Below, piece after piece: positions 41,605 through 55,500 of a DNA stretch of 64,000 nucleotides. Position numbers and translations under genes: made by a program. The number at the start of each line of letters is the position of its first letter. The first letter of the stretch is position 1. Source of the DNA: Prochilodus magdalenae (Eukaryota > Chordata > Actinopteri > Characiformes > Prochilodontidae); the NCBI GenBank assembly GCA_024036415.1, contig JAMWET010006936.1:2115001-2179000 (forward strand), written 5' to 3'. The notes beneath the pieces were generated by a model, which was not told the DNA's origin, did not search any database, and worked only from the letters and a program-made list of their open reading frames with translations.

Positions 41605-41890
41605 ATACACACACACATAAATGCTGCCATTCAGTGAGCAGGGCCCTCCATGAGTCATTCTGATAGTGCCAACACCAGTGGCATTTCCTGCAGGATGCAG
41701 GACTACATGCACGCAGATCGTTATGAAGATTGCCCTTACAGCAAAATCTGCAGGAACTGTGTGAGAATATTCAAGCTGCATGAACCTCTACAGCTTAATG
41801 CTGACATCTGGCATGTTATGATGACAAACATGGCTGCCAGACGCCATACTGAGAGACACGCTCTGTATATGTAGCTCAGTAAATCTTGTG
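41601..41890 (+). mobile_element. Tc1/IS630-type transposon remnant
   Basis: It matches 11012-11470 in inverted orientation (GGACTACATGCACGC, TGCATGAACCTCTACAGCTT, CGCCATACTGAGAGACACGC). Transposase remains on the plus strand are too decayed to read through. Confidence 0.6.
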
Positions 41891-44214
41891 CCCAGAGGTA
41901 CATGGAAGATATTGTAAGAATAAATCGTTCCCAGTTAGCAAAAAATATGAAAAATATTACCACCATCAACATTACATATAGACAATCTGAAGTGTAGACT
42001 TACTTGTTGGTTTGGATGGCATATAAAAGGGCTATACAGCATTGGCTTTAGGGAAATCATGACTCCTGTTTTCTGTTGCCACCGTTGTAAGGAAATCCAA
42101 GTTGGCTTGTTTCTCCGCAATGCATCATTTAACATCATACGGCTCTGATTGGCTTAGTCCTTAAAGGTTTTACTCATGCAGAAATTTGGAAAAATGAAGT
42201 TTTGAATTCCACTTAATGCAGCACAACGTTGAACTTGCAGTCTAATAGGCTTATTGATCTGCTTCTGTTGTTCTTCTACTCAAGTGTTTTTTTTTTTTGA
42301 TTGAATTAATGCACTTTCTAATGAAATCTTTATTTTAGTGAAGTATGAATAAAGTCTTGCTTTTATAAATACAGTATTCAGTCAAAATCGTCACTGTCCT
42401 TTCACAAACAGCAAAGTGCAGTAACTTTACATCAATGTATCTCCAAGAGCTCTTCCCTTGAACTTCATTCTTTATAACTGGGTGACATCCTGTTAAAGTT
42501 TTCTCAAGGTAATCAATGCCATGCTCTCTGTAGATATGACTAGAGAGAGAGGTCACTGTATGATACCTGTTAGGCTTTTATACCATCCAGAGTGTGAATC
42601 AAAAATTAGGGCATGGAGATCACCAGATAATCTCGTCTCATGTTGCCCTACTAGAATAACAATGAGTCAGAATGGGCCATGTAAGAGGACACCATGGCAT
42701 TCAGGTTTTGTGTTCCTACTCAGCCTGTCTTCTGCTCTGCTTTACTGTTCTGGCATTTTGATCTTTATGTGACTCAAACAATGTCTGGTAGTGTTTGTAT
42801 CATGCTCTAAAAGGCCTCTAACATGCCTTTATTAGTACATTCGAGATAATAAATAATTTATAGTTATTGATGCTCTTCCTGAAACTCCTATGTTTTATAT
42901 ACTTATGAAATGTTCTGGTACTGTAAATATCATCATTCCTAGGCATACAAACCAAACGCAGACACTACAGCAGCACTGCATGCCTCATGACTTGTTGATA
43001 TACCTGCAGTAGCTTGCTGGTGCCATCTGCTGATCTTTTTGGAAAAGTACATGGTTTTCTCTCTTTCATTTCACATTCAAACCACCTTCATGCCTGGGAG
43101 TAACATGTGTACTGGTACTGGAAAGTTGGAAGTTACGTTTGGTTGAGCTGGGTCTTTTATTATTGATTAATGATTGCTAACTGTGCTCTAGAGGCCCATG
43201 TTCTTTCCTATAAGGCTCAATGATCTGAGAGGACATATGGCAAGGTCAGTGTTCCAAACAAGCAGACACTTAGAGTCCTTGTCTATAAGAACAAGGATTT
43301 CTTTATTAATCAGCAGAATTCTGCCATTTTAATATCAATACACATCACTTTCATTAGATTAATACATCATTTGTTTACAATACTTGGTAAGCCCTTCACC
43401 CTGCCTCAAAAGGAAACAACACATTTTATATATATACTGTATATGTAGTTTTGTCTGTGCCCATCCCATTCCCAACTCCTTTTTGAGCAATTCCCATCAT
43501 GTCCAGTTGATGTAAGCATGCTCTGGTCTCATATGCATGCTTTTGTAGCAATTGTTGCAATCCATTGAGAAACTATAAAGCACAACTGAACATTGTTTTT
43601 CAGAATATTCTAATTATTTAAACCATCTAAATGGTTAGATCTGGCTTGTATGGCCCGTTTTGGATATTTGTACATACTGCTCAACAAAAAAGACCTATCC
43701 CCAACCGTCTATCCCCAACATAGTTTTATAGTACATATAACTAAGAATCTACTTTTGAAGTCTTACAAAAATATAGTGCAAATAACTACATTTGAAATAT
43801 ACTTTTTCATTTGCATATAGTTTTTTTTTTTTTCTTTTTCTTTTTGGTGCTTGACTCACAGGAAACATTACATCTAAGACGTGGCACCCCCGGTTACAGC
43901 CACTACCCAACACTGGGCTAGTTCCAGTTTAAACGCTAACTGTAGCTAAGCTACCAAAAGCAGAATTAAGCATTTTGGCATTTTTTGCATTTTGTCACCA
44001 TGCTAACGTTGGCATGCTGTATAAATGAATTGAGTACTTTAAATGTGGGTAGTTGGAGAAAACTAAGTATAAAGATCCCAACACCTTTCCCTGTAAATAA
44101 AAACTATACACTTGCATAATTTAAAACACTTTGGCAAAAAAAAAAATAACCCACACAACTGGACTTTAAAGTTCAACCCCCCACCCTTGTGCTTCCAAGG
44201 TTGTGTTTGTGTGC
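41891..44214. other. Spacer and probable 3' UTR of the CAP gene
   Basis: Sequence from about 43300 to 44214 could be the 3' UTR of the minus-strand CAP gene. A pyrimidine run lies at 43820-43845. No other gene seen. Confidence 0.45.
43302..43307 (-). terminator. Candidate poly(A) signal of the CAP gene
   Basis: AATAAA is read on the minus strand about 910 nt beyond the stop codon at 44215. Another AATAAA lies at 43156-43161. Assignment is by hexamer and position only. Confidence 0.3.
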
Positions 44215-46574
44215 TCATCTTCTAGCAGGTATCACATTGTCCTTAAAGTAGCCGGGGTTGGTGATGTTGCCTGCTGGCTCATAAAAGGCTACAGTGATGA
44301 ACAAGCCTTGCCCATCTGTCGCAAGCCCGATTCCAGCACGTTCCGAAGACTTCCATACCATCTGAGTGAAGTTTCCTAACAATCACATACAAGATTCTGT
44401 GACACATTGCCTCAGACGCACGAGGTATTCTGTTGATAATTAATGCAGTGCGATGGAGCTTGACAGCCAATGCATGTGTAAATGGTGAAGCTTACCAGTT
44501 CCACTTTGAAAGGCAGGTGTGGAGAAGTCGTATTTTGAACCTTCCCCATACCATTTCTCAGCAACCTCTTCAGCTACAAGCAAGCAAAGCGAAACAACAA
44601 GAAACGTTTTATTGTGCCAGTTCTTTTGCCAACTGCCTTCACACAAATAACACATTCCAAGTCATAGGTCATGTGAATGCGGGAATGTGTGGTGTAAATC
44701 ACGTAGACCAGTTTTTCCAGTCATTGTTCCACTAAGCTCTGCAGTGATGACATTAGTGATTTGGAACATTGTGTAATAGTTGTCTAGAGGGCCGACACCA
44801 GGCATATCACATCCAAAGATGCACTTCTCGAAAGCATCACTGAATAACTCACTCATGTTCTACACCGCTTTATGCTTCTGGGTCGGAGTGGGTGCTATAG
44901 AAACCACCCAGTGTAGGCCACCAGTCCATCACAGGGTAGACACGCATGTTCATACGTAGGGGGCAATATAGCATTGCTTTGGCTTATGGGAGAGAAGCAG
45001 AGCCGGAGAAGAACATGCAAAATCCAGCTAGAAATGACTGTGGAAATTGAACCCAGGCACTTCTTGCTGTGAATAGACAGCGCCACCAGCTGTGCCACTG
45101 TGCCGCTCTGCCACCCCACTGAATAACTACAATAGTTGAAGGATAGAGAGTCTGTTCATTGTAAACACTCTCTACAATGCTTTCAGGAAACACAGTCATT
45201 TACATTTACATTTAAGGTATTTAGCAGACGCTCCTATCCAGAGCGACTTACAACCGTGCTCAGTCAGATTTAAAACTGGTGCGGTGTTCTGAATGTCAAA
45301 TGACCCGTATGACTACAATGACCGCAATAGAGCCGCCAGCATCTGCCTTTGATCATGAACTCCATCTCTCACATAAACAGAGAACCTAAGGATCGGCTCC
45401 ACCTTTGAAATGACTATGTCCTATAAAACAGAATGTATCTAATAGATGCTCTAAGCCCCTTTTCCTGTTAGTTCTGTCTTTCTCTCCTCAGCCGGGATCG
45501 ACCTGAGGAGGATAGGCCTCCCCCTCGAGCCTGGTTCCTCTCGAGGTTTCTTCCTAACTTAAGGGAGTTTTTCCTCGCCACTGTTGCCTCTGGCTTGCTC
45601 ATGGGGGGCTTGGACCTGGACTTTTACGTCTGTCCATGGACTTTTTCTTTTACTTCATATAAACTGCTTTTTCTGTGAAGCTGCTTTGAGACAACATGAG
45701 TTCTAAAAAGCACTATACAAATAAATATTGATATTGTTGATAGTGATCAAAAACTGGGCCACTGACAAGTGGAAAAACTTGCTTGTATGATGCTAATGGA
45801 TGGATCCACACTGCATGTCCAGACAAGACAGACAGAACTAACAGGAAAAGGAGCTTAGAGCATCTATTAGATACATTCTGTTTTATAGGACATAGTCATT
45901 TCAAAGGTGGAGCCGATCCTTAGGTTCTCTGTTTAAATGAGAGATAGAGTTCATGATCAAATGCTGGAGGCTCTGTTGCGGTCATTGTAGTCGTAGTCAT
46001 TTGACATAAAGTCTCGTCCAATGTTTCTTCTGAAATCAAGAGCATTAATAGGGAGTTTGTTCTCCCTTTGCTGCAGTACTAGCCTCTACTCTTCTGGGAA
46101 GTCTTCACATGTTGAAGCAATGCTGTGTCTGGATTTCATTCCATCACAAAAACATTAGTGAGGACAAGTACTAGGTTGGGTGATCATTTCTGGGGATGGT
46201 GTCCTTAGGCCCATGTGTGGGTGTTCATCTATTCTATTGTCAATGCTCTACTAAGGACATTATACCAGCTATATGTACAAATACCTGAACACATGTTCAT
46301 GGTTCCTAAGTTTTAGCACCAACCTAAGAGGGAGAAAGACTCAGTTCTTGCTTACCAGTAGGTGCTTTCTGCATATTTGTCCATTTGTATGACATGGTTT
46401 CTCCATGGCCTTTCTGGCTGTTCTTCAGGGTTTTAATGCTCACCAGGTGATCTGCCCATTCCTGTGCCTCTTTAGAGAGGGTGGGGCATTTTGAGAGATT
46501 GGGTACTCCATGGCGCTGACGGTACTGGTTTATTGCCTCCAGCAGTTGTCTAGAGAACTGAGCCGGATTCTCAC
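44215..46574 (-). CDS. Divergent CAP domain 4 exons with both tetrad histidines replaced
   Basis: The exons are 46574-46356 (219 nt), 44573-44496 (78 nt) and 44375-44215 (161 nt, ending at TGA 44217-44215). The fold markers remain ([34 protein letters not shown]), so this is a CAP domain. The first histidine motif reads LKNS (Asn619) and the second GNFTQ (Asn668). Glu626 and Glu651 are kept. This first exon is three codons longer than its siblings, and its donor is a normal GTAAG. The intron 44574-46355 is swollen by SINE and foldback insertions. The domain most likely lost metal or ligand coordination at the tetrad; the consequence is inferred. Confidence 0.88.
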
Positions 46575-49500
46575 CTTCATGAGAAAGACAAGTGGTAATG
46601 ATAATTCAGTCGGGAGGATGATAATAATTTACTCTCTAAAAAAATGCAGGTTCTCACTCTCACTATTACATAACTTATGTAATAGTTATAAGACAGTTAA
46701 TGAAAAAAATCATCACAGATTAAAACTTTAGGATTAATAAGCACTGAAAACATGCATACAGTTAAATTCAGGGTTTAATTTAGTCTCGTGTTTTTGGTTG
46801 ATTGCTCATGTTCTCACTCACCCTTGTCAACTTTTTCAGCAGTGCCAGAAGGAAGTCCTTGTCTAACTCCATCTACTGGACCTAAGAAGCATTACGATTA
46901 GTCTTTCAGTGTTGCAATATTCTGTAATTATATATTTACAATAAAAATAGATTAAACAGTCAATTAAAACCATAAAGCATAATTATAAACACAAACACAC
47001 ACACATCAGTATTAAAGGAATGTGGACATTTCAAGAGTGTTCATTGCACTCATCAGAAAACAGAACTCATTAAAGCTAACGTCAGCCTAACCTCCAATGT
47101 GAAAAGTGGACATACCAGAGGTGGTAGATTTTGAGTCTACGGGTGAACCTGACGGTAGGACGTTCTTCTCAAAATAGCCAGGGTTGGTGATGTTGCCTGC
47201 TGGAAGGTACTGACCCACCACAAAGATTGTAGACCCATCTGTGGCCAATCCATACCCCACCTCTTTAGTGTCCTTCCACACCACCTGAGTGAAGTGGCCT
47301 AGACAGGCCAGCAGAACTTGGTGTTATATCTCCTACAACTTCAGACTCTTAACCATAATGAACCAATGATAGTCTGTAATTGTACACGTATTCAGTGGAC
47401 CTTTAAAGCAGACCACCTATAGCCAAGTGGTCTGTGCGTAAAAGTACTAGGCTGTTGTTTCTGAAGAAAATGGCCTGAGTATGAAAATGAAAAAAAAAAT
47501 CAGACTTATAATGCACATAGTGAGAAAAAAGATGTATCAGAAAGAGTGAAGGTATTCTGAGAAGGTATTCTGAGTGCATATTTAAAACATGTGCTATATA
47601 AATGTTGCCTGTAACTGTACTCGTTCTTGATTAATCAGTCTTGTATTCACCTCTGTTACCAATATAAACCTTTTAGCTGTTAATGTATATGAGACGTATC
47701 TAATAACTGCTGCACGGTATATCCACCTGTTCCAGAGGTGAAGCCAGGCCTCTTGAAGTTGTAGTCTTTAATTTCACTGTACCAGCTGTCCACTGCCTCA
47801 CGCCCTGGGCAAAACAGACATTCATAAAACAGGTTAGAAACATATAAGGGGGACAGACTCAGTAAGTAGACTACTGTTCTCTTGCCTGTAAGGGTTTTGG
47901 GTCCTGAGCTCCAAGCGTAATACAGGTTCTCTCCATATTCAGCCTGGCTGTGCTTGAGGGTTTTGATTGACAGCAGGTGCTCTGCCCACGCCTGAGCAGA
48001 ACGACACAAGTCTTGGTTTACAGTGAGGGGCGGGGCACCATGTTGCTTGCGGTATGTGTTGTGAGTCTGGAGGAACTCCTTCTCAAAGCTGCTGTCTGGG
48101 AGACAAAAAACAGAAAAAATGCTATGCTATTTGTAGCCTGAACACAGAAGAACGGGTGAACTGCAGAAAGGGACTAGGGATACATCATGATGCATGGTGT
48201 TCAGTCACCTGAGTATATGATATTGTTTTAATGATGTGGAGACATTATTCTGGGGAAGGACTGTGACTGTACTGCTTCAACCCCTTAAACTGCAATTTTT
48301 CTCAGTCTCATGAATCTGCATTAACTGAGTACTATAGACTAAAGTAAAAAAGTAACTGCTGAACAGTAGTTACTAACAGTGTATAAAATACCCCCTGATA
48401 TTCAGGTTGTCCCATGTTTTCCAGAGTTTTCTGCAGAGTCCTGCAAACACACTCATAATAGAGTCACTGATGCCAACAGCAATGCTAGCAAAAATGACAG
48501 ATTCAACAATTCATCTCTTGGAAATGCTCTTTTATTCAAAATGCATATATCATCTAGAATCCTAGGTTTACCTGTTTTAACTCTGACTTTGGTGGCCTTT
48601 AAAGCTTATTTTAAAACTAAACTGGTATTTCTCAGTTTCAGCACCACTCTAACAGAGCATGGGGCATTTTCAAGGACATCTCTAAAATCTGAAGGACCAA
48701 TTTGGCAAACCAATTGGCTGTAGTGCCACCCTGAGACCGACCAGTGTCACTTCACAAGTTAGTTGGTTAGTTAGGACTAAAGACAGAAGCTAACCAACTG
48801 TGGACGGAGCAGCTAAGCAATTAAAAAAAACCCCAAGAGGTTAATTGGGAGTCCTGGACCAGCCTGGATCCCCTGTGTTTCACACCTTGGTTATTAGGAC
48901 TTAAAATGAATGAGTGGATTATAAGTATACAGTTTAAGAGATTAAGTTCATTTTTGATTTCTCAAGTTTTAAGCTCAAATTTGACTCACTGTTCACATTT
49001 GCCTTGTTCCCTGATGACTCCTTTTCAGTAGAGCCAGAATGTGATGAAAACTTGTTTGTCCGGTTGCCGAGTCCACCAAGTGCTTCTGCAACGCCACCTA
49101 CTGGACCTAACAAGCATAACAATCTTATATGGCTCTATAAAAAACAAATCTACAATCAAAGAAACACTTAAACCATTCCAACTACAATCAACTAAAAACA
49201 TTTACAAATAAATACAAACTGGAGGAATAAATTAATGTACATGTTATTTTTCCACTAGTTTGAAGTGTCTAAGATCACATACCAGAGGTGGTAGATTTTG
49301 AGTCTACGGGTGAACCAGATGGTAGGACATTCTTCTCAAAATAGCCAGGGTTGGTGATGTTGCCCGCTGGAAGGTACTGACCCACCACAAAGATTGCAGC
49401 CCCATCTGTGGCCACTCCATACCCCACCTCTTTAGTGTCCTTCCACACCACCTGAGTGAAGTGGCCTAGACAGGCCAACAGAAGTGTAGGTTAACTTCTC

Positions 49501-52500
49501 TCTGTTAACCACAGTAAACCAATGATAGTCTGTAATTGTGTAGGATCTCTAAGGTGGGCAGACCACATATAGCCAAGTGGTCAGTTTGTTAAGGTACAAG
49601 GCGGTTGTTTTCAATGAAAGCAGCTAGTAATATAAGTTGTTATGTAAGTTGCATATACATATATACGTGTCTAATAACTACTGCAAAGTATATTTCACTA
49701 TATATATATATTTTGTAACTGCACTGGAGAAGGAGCCTGACTGTGTATTGAATTTACCTGTTCCAGAGGTGAATCCAGGCTTCTTGAAGTTGTAGTCTTT
49801 AATTTCACTGTACCAGCTGTCCACTGCCTCACACCCTGGACAAAACATATACAACATGTTAGAAACATTCAAAGCCAGGTGGTACCTGTAAGGGGGACAG
49901 ACTCATAGGACAGTAAGTAGACTACTGTTCTCTTGCCTGTAAGGGTTTTGGGTCCTGAGCTCCAAGCGTAATACAGGTTCTCTCCATATTCAGCCTGGCT
50001 GTGCTTGAGTTTTTTGATTGACAGCAGGTGCTCTGCCCACGCCTGAGCAGAACGACACAAGTCTTGGTTTATAGTGAGGGGCGGGGCACCATGTTGCTTA
50101 CGGTAAGTGTTGTGAGTCTGGAGGAACCCCTGCGCAAAATTGCTGTCTGGGTGACAAAAAAACAAAAGAACGAATGTTATGCCATTTGTAGCCTAAAGAC
50201 AGAAGAACGGGTGAACTGCAGAGAGGGACTAGTGTTAGATCTTCTCCATTCAGACTGGTAGTGACGTCCTCTTAACCCCAAAGCATACTTGTTTTTTTGG
50301 TTTTGCCCTGGAGATGTGCGGCACAAATGTAGCCAATTAGCATCAGAGATCAGTGATTTGGTGCTGGTGTGTTAGTGTTTGCTGTGCTGATGTGAGTGGA
50401 TCAGATGCAGCAGTGTTGATGGAGTGTTTAAACACCTCAGTGTCACTCCAGTATTGGGAAAGGTCCACCAACACTATCCAGCCAACAGCATCCTGTGGGC
50501 AGTGTCCTGTGACCACTGATGAAGCACTAGAGGATGACCAACACAAAATGTGCGGCAAAATAATAATATGTGCTTATGTAGTAAGTGTAGCTGATCAAAT
50601 GATCAATGAGTGTAGATAGAAGGAGATGTACCTAATGAAGTGGCCTATGTGTGTAGTAGTAAAATAATTACTGAATAAGCTATAATAGTTAACAAGTCTT
50701 CATAAAAGATTCATGACTCAATTATAAGTACACAGTGTAAGAGTTTACAAATAATCTTGCATATTTGGATATGTTGATTTCTCAAGTTTTGACTCACGCT
50801 TGTCCCCTGATGGCTTTTTTTCATCAAGGCCAGATTGCGAAGGAATCTTGTTTGGCTGAATTTTGAGTCCAGCAAGTGCTTCTCCGACTCCACGTACTGG
50901 ACCTAACAAACATAACAATTGAGGTCTGAGTCTTGAAACATGGCAGCATTCTTTAAATCCTCTACCTCTATATACAAAACAAATAAACATTCAAATAAAC
51001 AGTCCAAACATTCCAACTACAATCAACTAGAACCTTTAAAAACAACTACAATTAACTACAACTATTAAAACATTCCAAATACACTCAACTAAAGCCATTA
51101 AAACGTTCCAACTACAATCAACTACAACCATTAAAAACATTAAAACTACAATCAACTACAACCATTAAAAACATCACAACTACAATCAACTACAACCATT
51201 AAAACGTTCCAACTACACTCAACTACAACCATTAAAACATTACAACTACGATCAACTACAACCATTAAAACATTCCAACTACAATCAACTACAACCATTA
51301 AAAACATTAAAACTACAATCAACTACAACCATTAAAAACATTAAAACTACAATAAACTACAACCATTAAAACATTACAACTACAATCAACTACAACCATT
51401 AAAACTTTTCAACTACAATCAACTACAATCATTAAAAACATTCCAACTACGATCAACTACAACCATTTAAACATTCCAACTACAATCAACTACAACCATT
51501 AAAAACATTAAAACTACAATCAACTACAACCATTAAATAATTACAACTACAATCAACTACAACCATTAAAAAATTGAAACTACAATAAACTACAACCATT
51601 AAAACATTACAACTACAATCAACTACAACCATTAAAAACATTACAACTACAATCAACTACAACCATTAAAAACATTACAACTACAATCAGCTACAACCAT
51701 TAAAACATTACAACTACAATCAACCACAACCATTAAAACATTACAACTACAATCAACTACAACCATTAAAAACATTACAGCTACAATCAACTACAACCAT
51801 TAAAACATTACAACTACAATCAACTACAACCATTAAAACATTACAACTACAATCAACTACAACCATTAAAACATTACAACTACAATCAGCTACAACCATT
51901 AAAAACATTACAGCTACAATCAACTACAACCATTAAAACATTACAGCTACAATCAACTACAACCATTAAAACATTACAACTACAATCAACTACAACCATT
52001 AAAACATTACAACTACAATCAACTACAACCATTAAAAACATTACAGCGACAATCAACTACAACCATTAAAACATTACAACTACAATCAACTACAACCATT
52101 AAAAACATTAAAACTACAATCAACTACAACCATTAAAACATTACAACTACAATCAACTACAACCATTAAAACATTACAACTACAATCAACTAAAACCTTT
52201 AAATATTACAACTACAATCAGCTACAACCATTAAAACATTACAACTACAATCAACTACAACCATTAAAAACATTACAGCTACAATCAGCTACAACCATTA
52301 AAACATTAAAACTACAATCAGCTACAACCATTAAAAACATTACAGCTACAATCAACTACAACCATTAAAACATTACAACTACAATCAAACTACAATCAAC
52401 TACAACCATTAAAAACATTAAAACTACAATAAACTACAACCATTAAAACATTACAACTACAATCAACTACAACCATTAAAACTTTCCAACTACAATCAAC

Positions 52501-55500
52501 TACAACCATTAAAAACATTCCAACTACGATCAACTACAACCATTTAAACATTCCAACTACAATCAACTACAACCATTAAAAACATTAAAACTACAATCAA
52601 CTACAACCATTAAATAATTACAACTACAATCAACTACAACCATTAAAAAATTGAAACTACAATAAACTACAACCATTAAAACATTACAACTACAATCAAC
52701 TACAACCATTAAAAAATGGAAACTACAATCAACTACAACCATTAAAAACATTACAACTACAATCAGCTACAACCATTAAAACATTACAACTACAATCAAC
52801 TACAACCATTAAAACATTACAACTACAATCAACTAAAACCTTTAAATATTACAACTACAATCAACTACAACCATTAAAACATTACAACTACAATCAACTA
52901 CAACCATTAAAACATTACAACTACAATCAGCTACAACCATTAAAAATATTACAGCTACAATCAACTACAACCATTAAAACATTACAACTACAATCAACTA
53001 CAACCATTAAAACATTACAACTACAATCAACTACAACCATTAAAAACATTACAGCTACAATCAGCTACAACCATTTAAACATTAAAACTACAATCAGCTA
53101 CAACCATTAAAAACATTACAGCTACAATCAACTACAACCATTAAAACATTACAACTACAACCATTAAAAACATTACAGCTACAATCAGCTACAACCATTA
53201 AAACATTAAAACTACAATCAGCTACAACCATTAAAAACATTACAGCTACAATCAACTACAACCATTAAAACATTACAACTACAATCAATCTACAATCAAC
53301 TACAACCATTAAAAACATTAAAACTACAATAAACTACAACCATTAAACCATTACAACTACAATCAACTACAACCATTAAAACTTTCCAACTACAATCAAC
53401 TACAACCATTAAAAACATTCCAACTACGATCAACTACAACCATTTAAACATTCCAACTACAATCAACTACAACCATTAAAAACATTAAAACTACAATCAA
53501 CTACAACCATTAAATAATTACAAATACAATCAACTACAACCATTAAAAAATTGAAACTACAATAAACTACAACCATTAAAACATTACAACTACAATCAAC
53601 TACAACCATTAAAAACATTACAACTACAATCAACTACAACCATTAAAAACATTACAACTACAATCAGCTACAACCATTAAAACATTACAACTACAATCAA
53701 CTACAACCATTAAAAACATTACAACTACAATCAACTACAACCATTAAAAACATTACAACTACAATCAGCTACAACCATTAAAACATTACAACTACAATCA
53801 ACCACAACCATTAAAACATTACAACTACAATCAACTACAACCATTAAAAACATTACAGCTACAATCAACTACAACCATTAAAAACATTACAACTACAATC
53901 AACTACAACCATTAAAACATTACAACTACAATCAACTACAACCATTAAAACATTACAGCTACAATCAACTACAACCATTAAAACATTACAACTACAATCA
54001 ACTACAACCATTAAAACATTACAACTACAATCAACTACAACCATTAAAACATTACAACTACAATCAACTACAACCATTAAAAACATTAAAACTACAATCA
54101 ACTACAACCATTAAAACATTACAACTACAATCAACTACAACCATTAAAACATTACAACTACAATCAACTACAACCTTTAAATATTACAACTACAATCAGC
54201 TACAACCATTAAAACATTACAACTACAATCAACTACAACCATTAAAAACATTACAGCTACAATCAACTACAGCCATTAAAACATTACAACTACAATCAAC
54301 TACAACCATTAAAACATTACAACTACAATCAACTACAACCATTAAAACATTACAACTACAATCAGCTACAACCATAAAAAACATTACAGCTACAATCAAC
54401 TACAACCATTAAAACATTACAACTACAATCAACTACAACCATTAAAACATTACAACTACAATCAACTACAACCATTAAAACATTACAACTACAATCAACT
54501 ACAACCATTAAAAACATTACAGCGACAATCAACTACAACCATTAAAACATTACAACTACAATCAACTAAAACCTTTAAATATTACAACTACAATCAACTA
54601 CAACCATTAAAACATTACAACTACAATCAACTACAACCATTAAAAACATTACAACTACAATCAACTACAACCATTAAAACATTACAACTACAATCAACTA
54701 CAACCATTAAAACATTACAACTACAATCAACTAAAACCTTTAAATATTACAACTACAATCAACTACAACCATTAAAACATTACAACTACAATCAACTACA
54801 ACCATTAAAAACATTACAACTACAATCAACTACAACCATTAAAACATTACAACTACAATCAACTACAACCATTAAAACATTACAACTACAATCAGCTACA
54901 ACCATTAAAAACATTACAGCTACAATCAACTACAACCATTAAAACATTACAACTACAATCAACTACAACCATTAAAAACATTACAACTACAATCAACTAC
55001 AACCATTAAAACATTACAACTACAATCAGCTACAACCATTAAAAACATTACAGCTACAATCAACTACAACTACAACCATTAAAACATTACAGCTACAAAT
55101 CAACTACAACCATTAAAACATTACAACTACAATCAGCTACACACCATTAAAAAACATTACAGCTACACAACAATCAAAACTACAACCATTAAAACATTAC
55201 AACTACAATCAACTACAACCATTAAAACATTACAACTACAATCAACTAAAACCTTTAAATATTACAACTACAATCAACTACAACCATTAAAACATTACAA
55301 CTACAATCAGCTACAACCATTAAAACATTACAACTACAATCAACTACAACCATTAAAAACATTCCAACTACAATCAGCTACAACCATTAAAACATTACAA
55401 CTACAATCAACTACAACCATTAAAACATTACAGCTACAATCAGCTACAACCATTAAAACATTACAACTACAATCAACTACAACCATTAAAAAACATTACA

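Noticed and set aside
44662..44856. Open frame ([17 protein letters not shown]...) in the CAP domain 4 intron, considered as an extra exon
   Set aside because: It shows no CAP similarity, splicing it in would break the alignment with the other three domains, and the donor would be weak.
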